NCBI RefSeq assembly: GCF_041222825.1
Contig: NZ_CP139482.1
Span: 2,511,001-2,575,000 of the forward strand
Reading direction: 5' to 3'
DNA length: 64,000 nt
Source of the DNA: Candidatus Thalassolituus haligoni
GTDB taxonomy: Bacteria; Pseudomonadota; Gammaproteobacteria; Pseudomonadales; Oceanobacteraceae
How positions within the stretch are numbered: position 1 is the first letter of the stretch; every line of letters begins with the position of its first letter. The position numbers and the translations under genes are program-made. Shown here piece by piece: positions 19,738-27,992 of this stretch. The notes below the pieces were generated by a model. It was given only the letters and a program-made list of their open reading frames with translations, had not been told where the DNA came from and searched no databases.

Positions 19738-20137
19738 GGCAATAGTATGCCAACCCTGTGTCCGGCTCGGAATTCACCCTTCGGGTTATGGTCACCAGCA
19801 GCAGAATATGATTACAACACTGAGATGATCCCAGCCTCACCAATACGTTGCCATGGTAGGCCCTGGGCCAGGGCAACCAACTGCTCGTCTGTCAGGTTCA
19901 CTCGGTCACCGCGCCAGGCTTCGGCCCAGTGGAACTTGCCCCGATTTAGGCGCCTGGCACACAACCAGATCCCCAGGCCATCGTGGATCAATACCTTCAT
20001 CCGGTTGCCGCGCTTGTTGGCAAACAGATACGCACAGTGTGGTCTGGCAGCACTGAAGACCTCCCTGTATGTCAACCTAAGCCTGAGCCAGTGGATTTTA
20101 AGATAACATCTAAATCAGGGCGCTCAGGAGAATCACC

Positions 20138-20536
20138 ATGCCAAAACCTGCTACCACTGCTAATCCCAAAGTTGAACCCAGTCCCGCACTGGAAAAGCGG
20201 GTGCGCAGAGCCTTCAGTACCGAATACAAGTTATCCATCATCCAGCAAGCCGAGGCCTGCCAGCATGGTGAGTTAGGGGAACTGCTGCGCCGTGAAAAAT
20301 TGTATTCCAATCAACTGTCTCAATGGCGTCGGGAACGGGCTGAACAAGGGCTGGAGGGTCTGAAAAAATCCGCCCCAGGTCCCGCGCCGAAGAAGACCGC
20401 TGAGCAAAAACGTATCGAACAGCTCGAAAAAGAGAACGAGCGGCTACGCAAGCAGATCGAGATTCAGAATGGCTGCCTGACGCTCCAAAAAAAAGCCTTG
20501 GATCTGCTGGACATGCTCGACGAGGACGCGTCATGA
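20138..20536 (+). CDS. IS3-family transposase OrfA
   Basis: A 132-residue protein with a helix-turn-helix (RRAFSTEYKLSIIQQAEAC, LGELLRREKLYSNQLSQWRR) and a long leucine-zipper-like coiled coil at the C terminus (EQKRIEQLEKENERLRKQIE). It binds the element ends. Its stop overlaps the OrfB start as ATGA. Confidence 0.93.
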   Translation: MPKPATTANPKVEPSPALEKRVRRAFSTEYKLSIIQQAEACQHGELGELLRREKLYSNQLSQWRRERAEQGLEGLKKSAPGPAPKKTAEQKRIEQLEKENERLRKQIEIQNGCLTLQKKALDLLDMLDEDAS

Positions 20537-21615
20537 ATCAGTTGCTGCAGGCACCATTACCCTCCGGTATTTCTGAACGCCTTGCTTGTCACGTGCTGGA
20601 TATTTGTCGTAATACCTTTCGTGCCATACGCGCCCGTTATCATTTTTGCGGGCCGGTGAACCCACACCGACGAAAGCGCAAGGATACCCAACAGCCACGG
20701 GCCCTGAGTGTCGAAGAGCGTACTCAGGCAAAAGCGGTATTGAGCAGCACTGAGTATCAGGATCAACCACCGGCGCAGGTGTATTACAGCCTGCTGCAAC
20801 AAGGCACCTACCTGTGCTCCATCAGCACGATGCACCGACTGCTGCGAGTCGATGGACTCAACGGCGAACGCCGTCTTCAGCGTCCGCGCCAGTCGCATGC
20901 CATTCCACGGCTGAAGGCGACCGCGCCCAATCAAGTCTGGACCTGGGACATTGCCAAGCTGCCGACCAGGAAGCGCGGTGAATACCTGTCCTTGTACGTG
21001 GTCATGGATCTGTTCAGCCGTTACATTGTGGCCTGGATGCTGTCACGCAAGGAAAACAGTGCGCTGTCCAGCCAGCTGATCATGGAAGCGCATGAACGTT
21101 ATGACATACAACCCGGTACGCTCACGCTGCATCAGGATCGTGGCACCCCCATGACCGCCCACTGCTATCTGGATTTGCTGGGTGAGTTGACGATGACGGC
21201 CAGTCATAGCCGCCCCCGAGTGAGCAACGACAACGCGATGAGTGAAGCACAGTTCAAGACCCTGAAATATCAGCCGGACTACCCGGGCCGCTTCGACAGC
21301 TACGACCATGCGGTACATTGGAATGAGGACTATGTCCGCTGGTACAACCATGATCACCACCATAGCAGCCTGGCCGGTTTTACGCCCCATCAGGTGTTTA
21401 GCGGGGAATACCTTGAAATCGCTCACCTCCGGCAAGCGGCACTGGACGAGATGTACGCTCAGCACCCGGAGCGCTTCAGTAAAGGTCGTCCAAACGTACC
21501 GCTACCACCGGCCGAAGTCTGCATCAATCCGGTGCCAGAGGATGCTGATCAGGAGACAATCGAAAAAGGCGTGAACTTCCCAACGTTGCCACGGGCGATT
21601 ACAAAAGCAATGTAA
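20533..21615 (+). CDS. IS3-family transposase OrfB (rve integrase core)
   Basis: 360 residues with a DDE retroviral-integrase-type core: VWTWDIAKLP (first Asp), LTLHQDRGTPMTAH (second Asp), and SHSRPRVSNDNAMSEAQFKTLKY carrying the catalytic Glu. The N-terminal HTH_21-like region precedes it. It overlaps orfA by 4 bp, so production as a frameshift fusion or by coupled translation is possible. No inactivating lesion is visible. Confidence 0.94.
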   Translation: MNQLLQAPLPSGISERLACHVLDICRNTFRAIRARYHFCGPVNPHRRKRKDTQQPRALSVEERTQAKAVLSSTEYQDQPPAQVYYSLLQQGTYLCSISTMHRLLRVDGLNGERRLQRPRQSHAIPRLKATAPNQVWTWDIAKLPTRKRGEYLSLYVVMDLFSRYIVAWMLSRKENSALSSQLIMEAHERYDIQPGTLTLHQDRGTPMTAHCYLDLLGELTMTASHSRPRVSNDNAMSEAQFKTLKYQPDYPGRFDSYDHAVHWNEDYVRWYNHDHHHSSLAGFTPHQVFSGEYLEIAHLRQAALDEMYAQHPERFSKGRPNVPLPPAEVCINPVPEDADQETIEKGVNFPTLPRAITKAM

Positions 21616-21738
21616 TGTTTAAAAAACTGGCTCAAATGACGTTGACACGTTCCGCCTGGATAACACGTGCCAAGGCCGTATCCGGACCGGCGCGCATATC
21701 CAGCGGTTCGGTGGCGAGCCAGATCTCATCGATGCGGA

Positions 21739-22104
21739 TCACCGCAACAGATCGCGTAACAAGGCCGCGCACTGATGCGCCTCGTCGGCAGGCCACTCCA
21801 CGACAACAGCGCCACCGACATGGGGTATCTCGATACGGATACTGTTGCGCGGGTTACCGTGTGCAGTAGTTGGCGGGGCTGGCAGGTTAACCGGAACGAA
21901 CGCCGGCACTGAAGTAAGCGGGTTATCGGTTCGTCGCGACTCACTGATCCAGCGTCGCACCAGATTGGCGTTGAGACCATTATCCAGGGCAATGCGTGCT
22001 ACGGACGCACCCGGTTCATGGCAGGTGGCGACGATGCTGGCCTTGAAGTCTGGGGAATAGCGACGGCGTTTTTGGTAAGGCTTGGTTACGCTTACAGTGC
22101 TCAT
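21739..22104 (-). CDS. IS66 accessory protein TnpA
   Basis: A 121-residue Orf1 of the IS66 family with an N-terminal helix-turn-helix (YSPDFKASIVATCHEPGASVARIALDNGLNANLVRRWI). It is intact, but the following tnpB and tnpC are broken, so it is probably without function here. The stop overlaps the tnpB GTG. Confidence 0.9.
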   Translation of the reverse strand: MSTVSVTKPYQKRRRYSPDFKASIVATCHEPGASVARIALDNGLNANLVRRWISESRRTDNPLTSVPAFVPVNLPAPPTTAHGNPRNSIRIEIPHVGGAVVVEWPADEAHQCAALLRDLLR

Positions 22105-22108
22105 ATTA

Positions 22109-22136
22109 AGTGTCCACTAGAAAATAGGTGGACACT
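22109..22136. repeat. Inverted repeat upstream of IS66 tnpA
   Basis: AGTGTCCAC and GTGGACACT arms of 9 bp around a 10-bp centre, a few bases before the tnpA start. It may be a protein-binding site or an mRNA hairpin of the element. Confidence 0.75.
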
Positions 22137-22186
22137 ATCCTGACGTCAGCTGCGCCGGGCTCAAGATGAGATTACCGGTCGCTTAC

Positions 22187-22447
22187 ACTTTACTTTTTGA
22201 TGCACTCACTTATTGGCACCCAATAAAGAACGCTAAGATTAACGTCTATACCGATATTACTTACAAGGAAACTACAACGAACGGAATGAACATTTCCCTG
22301 TTACTTTTATTATTAATGGCACCGAAAACGAAACTGCCAACATACGGATTAGGAAAACCCACATATCGTGATAGCTGAATTATGTGGAATTATTGAATTA
22401 CACAAACAGCTATTTTGTTAATACAAAAACCTTAAAGAGCCTTATAA
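22187..22447 (-). mobile_element. Truncated integron cassette remnant
   Basis: Sequence following the attC site on the minus strand, starting TTATAAGGCTC at the G^TT junction and cut by the IS66 end at 22186. It holds no long gene. A 30-codon hydrophobic frame (22364 to 22272, starting MWVFLIRMLAVSF) is the only candidate. The cassette's own attC is not present. Confidence 0.5.
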
Positions 22448-22516
22448 CGCTTTGCTCACCGGTAAATTAGGAGCACAGCGAGTAATTTATCCGTGTGCAG
22501 CAACTTGTTATACGGC
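22439..22516 (-). other. attC recombination site of the Avs-like cassette
   Basis: On the minus strand it reads GCCGTATAAC ... GCGTTATAAGGC at the ends (R'' and R' boxes). Between them are two arms that pair as TTGCT.CAC..GG.TAAATTA with TAATTTACCGGTGAGCAA, leaving a few extra unpaired bases in one arm and a short loop, the folded-strand structure integron integrases recognise. The 12 bases GTGCCGTATAAC at the left box are the exact reverse complement of the first bases at the other end of the cassette (27474-27485), as required for a circular cassette. Confidence 0.85.
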
Positions 22517-25500
22517 ACGTGAATATGTCGCCATTTGTCAGCAACTGGATAGGAGCGACACAAACTACAAATAATATATTCTTCGTATTTGATTTAGGCC
22601 TTTGGTTTTTCGGTAAACATCGGCCACAATATTTTTAGCTAAGCTACATCTTCTCTTAGGAGATAACCAGTAATTGAATATTGCTTAACCAGGAAATCCA
22701 GAACCACCATTGACTGAGCCCGTAAATTTGGTGTTCGTCTAACTTTGTCATGATTTTTGAATAGATATCTTCTCATATATCTTTCCAAGAAAAATAGCGT
22801 ATTTCCTGATTTATCTTGTGATAAGTCGATATCAAAGGTCTTTATTGCATGACTGATCCAATAAATACCATCATCTAAAAACTCACTTCCTATGCCACAT
22901 AGGAGTTTACAGATGCTATATATAAAAGATGATTCACCACCTATCTTACAGCTTAAATCACTAAAAAACGCTCTATTCTGCGGTGAAAATGTATGCCATG
23001 TCATTGCTTCATCCTTCCAAGGGATTCTTCCAAATAAAAAGGTTTCGATTATACGCTCTTTATCATGTCGCCAACCTTGGCTATTTATTGAATCAACGAT
23101 ATGGTCTTTAAATCGGTTCCAAACATACCAAAATGAATCCGGCATATTCAATGAGTCTTCAGCGCTAACAAATTCATTTAACATATCTGCCACACCTTCA
23201 CTCAAGGTGAAATTATCTGTAAAATTTTTAAGATATTTATCTTTCTCGCCATTACTTAGATGAAGGATAAAGCGGGCATAGTGCTTTGAAAATTCATGTC
23301 TGAAAGCATAATCAAGACGTTCTTCTCTATCACATGAAAGCAATTGCTGTGAAATTATCTTAATAATCTCCTCAACAAAGGGCGCTGATTTCTTGTGTTC
23401 GCCATCTAATGGTGCCAGCTGAAAAGCAGTTATCAATATGTCGTTATCTATGCTTTCAATATTGTCAACTGTGGATTCCGTGATGGTTTCATCTTCGATA
23501 CTCTTTACTACACTCTCTAATTCTTTCAATAACTCCCGTTCAAAGTCAGTGTTATCAATTTGATATTTGTGCTGATTAGATGCCTCTTGTCTTAAACGAT
23601 CCCGAACGTCTCTATGTTTTTGAGCAATTACCAAATACCCAATGTACAGCGACTTCATGAACTCTGGTTCATTCTTCCATAAGTGCTGTACAGCTTGAAT
23701 GACTACTGAATTTATCCTGTCCACTCCCATCATCGTTATTGGATCATGCCTCATTAGTGCTTTGATTAATAGCAACTTGATAGTTAGTTTTTCTTCCGGA
23801 AAATCTTCTATCAATCTTGGGAGTACAAATAACCCAGGAACAAGGCCATCGCCGATCTGGTGCATGTAATCATCATTGTTAACAATATTTGCGTATTCAA
23901 ATATGACTTCCTTGCAAAATTCCAGCTCGGTTTTACCTAACTTTCCTTTAAAGTCCCGCAATAGCACGGCGCATACATACGATGGCGTAGCTCGATCAAA
24001 CTGTAATTCCTCCGTCACGTTGCCTTCTGAAAGTTGATTCCATATTTCTTTTGCCTCACTCAAAGCAGTCAATGGATCATTTTCATAAGACTCATATTTT
24101 TTGTAGTCATCTCTATTATAGAGTCTACTATCGGCCCAAATCTTTAAACCGGAATGTGTAAAATGCTTGCTCGCTTCTCGCTGAGACCTTTCACTATATT
24201 CTCTAAGCTCTGGATCAATTTCCGGATTGAACTCAATTGTTATGCCATCTTCAACTTCTTTGGTTTCAAGCGACATTTTCCTTTTGTCCATACGGGCTAA
24301 ATATAGACGCCAAGTTTTATCGCGATGATTTTCTAGTTCTTTCTCTGGTAAGTTTTTGTAGTGAATATCCCAAATTTCCCAAATTTCTCGAAGCCTTTTC
24401 TCAGATTCTTCTTCGCTCACTTCTTCTGTCCTAAAAAACTGATACTGAAGCGCTATATTTTCTAGTGAATTTTTTCGATGTTTTTGATCGCACGCACTTA
24501 TCCTTTCATTCTCATGAAGCTCATTCATCCGGTTGATGCTAAAATTTTTGAGCGAAGTAAGTTGAGTTTTATGTGTTTGATCCAACATCATTCTAGATGT
24601 GTCATAGAAGAAAAATTCTTTTGTCCTGAATAGAGTTTTGGCTACATTAAATGTTTTCTCGTGAAAAGCACATACTATGCTTGCAACAACAGCCACGAGC
24701 GCAGAAGATTCAGATCTTGTTAGGATATAATTTAGATAAAATTCAAGTGTTTCAGATTTGGTGTTTTTTCCTCTCTCAAGAAAGAAGCGTTCTAGAGACA
24801 TTAATATTGATTCAAGTAAATCAGGGTTTACCTGTGTTCCTCGGTACATGCACCAAAGACGATTTGAAATAGGTAGATCAATTTTCTTCCCATCATCTAG
24901 TAATAGCGTTGCTGTTTCAACCTGGCTCTTATCAAGGCTGGATTCTGCATATTTTTTTGAAGCATAATTAATTAGGTCGGCAATGAAATTTAATGTTAAT
25001 TCTAAATTGGTTTGCAGCAGGGCGTATATGGGTGTTTGATAAGCACTGGCGGGATAATAGTCTTGATGTCCATTCTCAACACCAAATTCATGATCTATCT
25101 CTAGTCTTGAGCCATAAAAATAATCGTCGTTTTCTGGTGGTTCATACACCCAAAGGCATTTGGCTAGAGCGATCACTTTTTCCGGAATTTCCATAGCGAC
25201 ATTAAAGCATTCCATTTTTGTTAAAATGAATTCACTCATTAGATGATATGGATCGTTATGTCGCTTCCAATTTTTTAGAATAATTTCATCAATGATAACT
25301 TCAAGTTCACTTTTAATTTCACCTACCCCATACAAAATGGTGAGGATTAACTCCTTGGAAAAACCATCATCTCTAATATAGACGTTGTTTTCGATTACCG
25401 ATTTGTAAAACGATAATGCAATTAGGCTGGAATATTTAGTTGCGTCGCCAGACTTGTTGTGGCTGTTCCAGTCGTAGAGGGCGGGCAATACAAAATTGAG

Positions 25501-27484
25501 ATTATTAACACTTATCTTTTCGAGATTGTCATTGATGAACTTGATAAGCGACTTCCACCCGTTTCCTTTCGGCTTGGTTATTACATATTCCATTGATAAA
25601 ATATCTGGCGTTCTCACTCCAAGTCTATCAAAAAAGCTATTATCTATCTCTTTGCATCCTATTCGTATCAACAAGCATATCCGTTTAAGAAGCCTAAAGT
25701 CGTCTTCTAGTAGCAAATCTTTATTAATCTTAAAAAAGTAATCAGAATAGTCGGATAGAAGCATAGAAACTAACACTTCATCCTTCCACAAATTGGATAT
25801 ATTGCGAGACGATAAGGTTTCTACGATAAGATGACTAACGTCTTCATTGTTCGAACTAAGTTTCTCCGATAGCCATCGCCTGAAAACGCGTCTTATGGGC
25901 AAAGACTGTTGTATTCTGTTAAAAAATATTTCTGCATTTTCTGAGGATAAAAAATTACTCTCAACGAATTTATCGAGCGCCCATTCTTCATATATATCAT
26001 GAGTAATAAAATATCCGCGAGTAGACTCATAACTAATTATTCCATCGGAAACCAATGCCTTTTCTGCTGTTTCATTTGAGTAGCTATCATCTGGAATAAC
26101 GAAAAATTTTCCTGAATTAGCTCTTTCTTCAGCAAGATGTATGAAAAAACGTTCTCGTTGAGGGGATCTTTTTGCAATGACTCTTGGCCATAGAGACTCT
26201 TTGAACTCAAAGTAGCTTGCACCCTTGTTGTCCTGATAACGCCTTAAATACTCCCTGAGATAAAATGGAGTCAATATGAGCGCTTTGAGCTTTTTATCAT
26301 CAGGAATGACAAAATTATGCTTTTGAGCAAGTTCGAATAATGTATCTTCATTTAGGTTCTCAAGATGTACCTGCTTAAAGCTAATTTTGTACACTTCATA
26401 TAGCTGAAAAATCAAATCATCTAGGTAGGTATTTCTCGTGGTGAACCACACCCTCCATCCGGCTTTGATTAAGCTGGTTAGGTACTCTTTAATAGGATCA
26501 GTATTTTCTAGAGCAATTAAGTGTTCCGCAGAATCAATGACAACTGTTTTATTGTTAGCTCCTTCATGTGCTTCAATAAAATCCTTTAAAAAAACACCCG
26601 ACAAGAACTCATTCAAGTTGCTAACAGAAAATTCCGTCGCCTTATGGGCATAAAAGGTATCATTTCCCCCTTTATTGCCATAAAGCTCTTTTATTAAAGC
26701 TGTTTTTCCTGTGCCGCCTTCGCCACTTATAATTAAAGCGCTAGTATCTGACTTTTCAATTTCAGATATAATATTAGAGCGATTGATTGAAACATCTTCG
26801 TCGCCAAAGGTTATAGCAGTTTCAATATCATCCAGAATTGCACCTGTATGAGACTCAAACGACTCCAAAAGCCCAAATAAATTATCAGATTGAGTGAAGA
26901 AGTACGAAGTGATCCGGCTACAATCATCGACAACAAACAGCGATTCGAAAAAGCTACAGCATCTCCATTCAATTTCTAAGTTGTTTGCCTTTGCCTTTTG
27001 TTCTGCTTCTATTTTTCCTTGTGGTTCTTTTCCTTTGTTTTGCCCCCACTCTGAATTTGTGTAAAAAATTATTTTATTTAAATCGGGGTAGTCACGTTTC
27101 GCTTTTGTAATCGTATCTAGTATGTCATTTTTGTGGCCAGATAATGCGGCGTCATAAAATTTAGCTTGCCAACCAACATTAACTCCATTTGAGGATATCG
27201 GATTAGTTTCTATTGCCGATTGGTTTTTATAGCGAAAAATGCCAGTTTTCACGCTAAATTCATTGCAAAAAAGGAGATAACACATCCACTCAAAAGCATT
27301 TTGTGGATTTGCTGAAAACTTTGCTTTAAATATATTCCAATCAGTTTTAATCAATTTCATTTTCTCTTTTAATGAGTTTTAACTGATATTGAATCGATAT
27401 CATCTGCAAGATTATTAGGGGCTTTCGGAAGGCAATATAATCTCGCTTTGGTTCAAAATCAGATGCTCGTGCTGTGCCGTATAA
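22448..27484 (-). mobile_element. 5037-bp integron gene cassette carrying an Avs-like defence gene
   Basis: Bounded by G^TTATAC at 27485/27484 and the G^TT of attC at 22448/22447. It contains one large gene on the same strand as the expected cassette direction, a short leader and the attC. It is much AT-richer than the surrounding chromosome. Typical cassettes are well under 2 kb, so this is unusually long. Confidence 0.8.
22639..27360 (-). CDS. Avs-like STAND NTPase with N-terminal nuclease-like domain
   Basis: 1573 residues. Residues 1-150 resemble a PD-(D/E)xK nuclease of the Mrr/Cap4 type: FEWMCYLLFCNEF, then E51 in AIETNP, then GWQAKF with Q65 and K67 as the QxK core. A STAND ATPase follows: Walker A GEGGTGKT at 213-220, Walker B KTVVIDSAEH at 271-280 (D276), and WFTTRN near 305-310. 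The remaining 1100 or so residues are helical and repeat-like, the usual ligand-sensing part. The architecture and length fit Avs antiphage proteins (Avs2/Avs4 style), which detect phage terminase or portal and then degrade DNA. Family placement is by architecture; subtype is not fixed. The start ATG has a weak AAGAGA upstream. Confidence 0.8.
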   Translation of the reverse strand: MKLIKTDWNIFKAKFSANPQNAFEWMCYLLFCNEFSVKTGIFRYKNQSAIETNPISSNGVNVGWQAKFYDAALSGHKNDILDTITKAKRDYPDLNKIIFYTNSEWGQNKGKEPQGKIEAEQKAKANNLEIEWRCCSFFESLFVVDDCSRITSYFFTQSDNLFGLLESFESHTGAILDDIETAITFGDEDVSINRSNIISEIEKSDTSALIISGEGGTGKTALIKELYGNKGGNDTFYAHKATEFSVSNLNEFLSGVFLKDFIEAHEGANNKTVVIDSAEHLIALENTDPIKEYLTSLIKAGWRVWFTTRNTYLDDLIFQLYEVYKISFKQVHLENLNEDTLFELAQKHNFVIPDDKKLKALILTPFYLREYLRRYQDNKGASYFEFKESLWPRVIAKRSPQRERFFIHLAEERANSGKFFVIPDDSYSNETAEKALVSDGIISYESTRGYFITHDIYEEWALDKFVESNFLSSENAEIFFNRIQQSLPIRRVFRRWLSEKLSSNNEDVSHLIVETLSSRNISNLWKDEVLVSMLLSDYSDYFFKINKDLLLEDDFRLLKRICLLIRIGCKEIDNSFFDRLGVRTPDILSMEYVITKPKGNGWKSLIKFINDNLEKISVNNLNFVLPALYDWNSHNKSGDATKYSSLIALSFYKSVIENNVYIRDDGFSKELILTILYGVGEIKSELEVIIDEIILKNWKRHNDPYHLMSEFILTKMECFNVAMEIPEKVIALAKCLWVYEPPENDDYFYGSRLEIDHEFGVENGHQDYYPASAYQTPIYALLQTNLELTLNFIADLINYASKKYAESSLDKSQVETATLLLDDGKKIDLPISNRLWCMYRGTQVNPDLLESILMSLERFFLERGKNTKSETLEFYLNYILTRSESSALVAVVASIVCAFHEKTFNVAKTLFRTKEFFFYDTSRMMLDQTHKTQLTSLKNFSINRMNELHENERISACDQKHRKNSLENIALQYQFFRTEEVSEEESEKRLREIWEIWDIHYKNLPEKELENHRDKTWRLYLARMDKRKMSLETKEVEDGITIEFNPEIDPELREYSERSQREASKHFTHSGLKIWADSRLYNRDDYKKYESYENDPLTALSEAKEIWNQLSEGNVTEELQFDRATPSYVCAVLLRDFKGKLGKTELEFCKEVIFEYANIVNNDDYMHQIGDGLVPGLFVLPRLIEDFPEEKLTIKLLLIKALMRHDPITMMGVDRINSVVIQAVQHLWKNEPEFMKSLYIGYLVIAQKHRDVRDRLRQEASNQHKYQIDNTDFERELLKELESVVKSIEDETITESTVDNIESIDNDILITAFQLAPLDGEHKKSAPFVEEIIKIISQQLLSCDREERLDYAFRHEFSKHYARFILHLSNGEKDKYLKNFTDNFTLSEGVADMLNEFVSAEDSLNMPDSFWYVWNRFKDHIVDSINSQGWRHDKERIIETFLFGRIPWKDEAMTWHTFSPQNRAFFSDLSCKIGGESSFIYSICKLLCGIGSEFLDDGIYWISHAIKTFDIDLSQDKSGNTLFFLERYMRRYLFKNHDKVRRTPNLRAQSMVVLDFLVKQYSITGYLLREDVA

Positions 27485-27612
27485 CAGTTTATTAGTGCGC
27501 ATGCGCGGTTTCTGGGCAAGTCGGTTCCTGGGAAATCACCGTAACTACTTGAATAATAGGAAGTAAAATCCATTTCCAGATCAGTCCATTCTGTGAAAGC
27601 GAGCATGCGCAT
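27415..27612 (-). CDS. Small ORF spanning the attI/cassette junction
   Basis: 65 codons starting MRMLAFTEW behind a strong AAGGAG, reading across the recombination point into the cassette and ending 54 bp before the defence gene. No family is recognised. It may act like the short attI-encoded frame of class 1 integrons that helps translate the first cassette, or it may be chance. Confidence 0.35.
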   Translation of the reverse strand: MRMLAFTEWTDLEMDFTSYYSSSYGDFPGTDLPRNRACALINCYTAQHEHLILNQSEIILPSESP

Positions 27613-27730
27613 TAACTCCTTTGTGCCTTGCGCATTAATCTGTAAACCTGCGCAACAAATTTCCGTGTATCAATGCCTTAACGATAACAACGTCCGGGAA
27701 AGCGCGCAAGGCTTCTGAAAAAGCGCGCAT
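27485..27730 (-). other. attI-like region with spaced GCGCA motifs
   Basis: Between the cassette start and the integrase stump there are repeated GCGCA motifs, at 27607, 27630, 27650, 27704 and 27725, several embedded in TGCGCATTAA or AAGCGCGCA and spaced by about 20-23 bp. Integron attI sites carry integrase-binding direct repeats here. No attC-like structure is present on this side, which is what attI predicts. Confidence 0.55.
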
Positions 27731-27771
27731 TGATTTGGGCAAACTTTCAATTATACTGGATATGCATACAC
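27730..27771 (+). promoter_or_regulatory. Integrase promoter with LexA-like box
   Basis: TTGATT (27730-27735), a 16-bp spacer and TATACT (27752-27757) form a plausible plus-strand promoter. Overlapping its -10, CTGG-ATATGCAT-ACAC (27756-27771) resembles the LexA consensus CTGT-N8-ACAG with two outer mismatches. SOS control of integron integrases is established knowledge; here it is inferred from the site. A perfect TATAAT faces the other way at 27755-27750 and could serve the cassette. Confidence 0.5.
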
Positions 27772-27791
27772 ATCAGATCAAGGAGTGATCA

Positions 27792-27899
27792 ATGACTTCC
27801 AGCCCCTTTCTCAATGACATTCGCCGCTTTATGCGCACCCGCGGCTACAGCCTGCGAACCGGTAGTTTTCAACCCAGTTGTCCAAAATACTGCGTTTAA
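27792..27899 (+). pseudogene. intI: Integron integrase (intI) 5' stump
   Basis: ATG behind AAGGAG, then 35 codons. The first 23 residues, ending IRRFMRTRGYSLRT, look like the N terminus of chromosomal integron integrases, where EKTY would follow. Instead the frame diverges (GSFQPSCPKYCV) and stops. The catalytic domain is gone. It is divergent from the cassette, the normal orientation for intI. The homology is short, so the call leans on the adjoining attI/attC structure. Confidence 0.65.
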
Positions 27900-27992
27900 G
27901 CAGCACATTTATTCCGTTCAATCTCCTGACAGGCCGTGGCAAATAATTGAGAACGCCCCCTGGTCAATATTTCCAGCTCCCGCAATCCCTGA

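Larger units (their letters stand above)
20063..21654 (+). mobile_element. Complete IS3-family element (1592 bp)
   Basis: Flanked by a CCT direct repeat (20060-20062 and 21655-21657); removing the element plus one CCT restores tnpB exactly, which fixes both ends. Imperfect inverted ends share TGTCAAC and GAGCCAG blocks (left TGTCAACCTAAGCCTGAGCC; right, read inward, TGTCAACGTCATTTGAGCC). It carries orfA and orfB, both apparently intact. Confidence 0.9.
19812..21742 (-). pseudogene. IS66 tnpB split by an IS3-family insertion
   Basis: Joining 21742-21658 to 20062-19812 restores an open frame of 111 residues, from a GTG that overlaps the tnpA stop (GTGA), through IRIDEIWLATEPLDMRAG, ALARVIQVFSAARPHCAYLF and NRMKVLIHDGLGIWL to RIGEAGIISVL. 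This is a full-length IS66 Orf2 accessory protein. The IS3 element interrupts it after RVIQ. The C-terminal part alone (20075-19812) still reads as an 87-codon frame. Confidence 0.9.
19596..22186 (-). mobile_element. IS66-family element, interrupted and 3'-truncated
   Basis: Minus-strand tnpA, tnpB and the first part of tnpC in the canonical order. The intact end at 22186 begins GTAAGCGACCGGTAATC, which has the GTAAGCG terminus typical of IS66. A 9-bp inverted repeat (22109-22136, AGTGTCCAC) lies just upstream of tnpA. tnpB is split by an IS3-family insertion, and tnpC is cut off at 19596. The element itself landed in an integron cassette. Confidence 0.85.

Noticed and set aside
27603..27620. 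Inverted GCATGCGC blocks (27497 and 27604) as a second attC
   Set aside because: The arms lack R''/R' boxes of the right sequence and no RYYYAAC box precedes; attI is the better reading.
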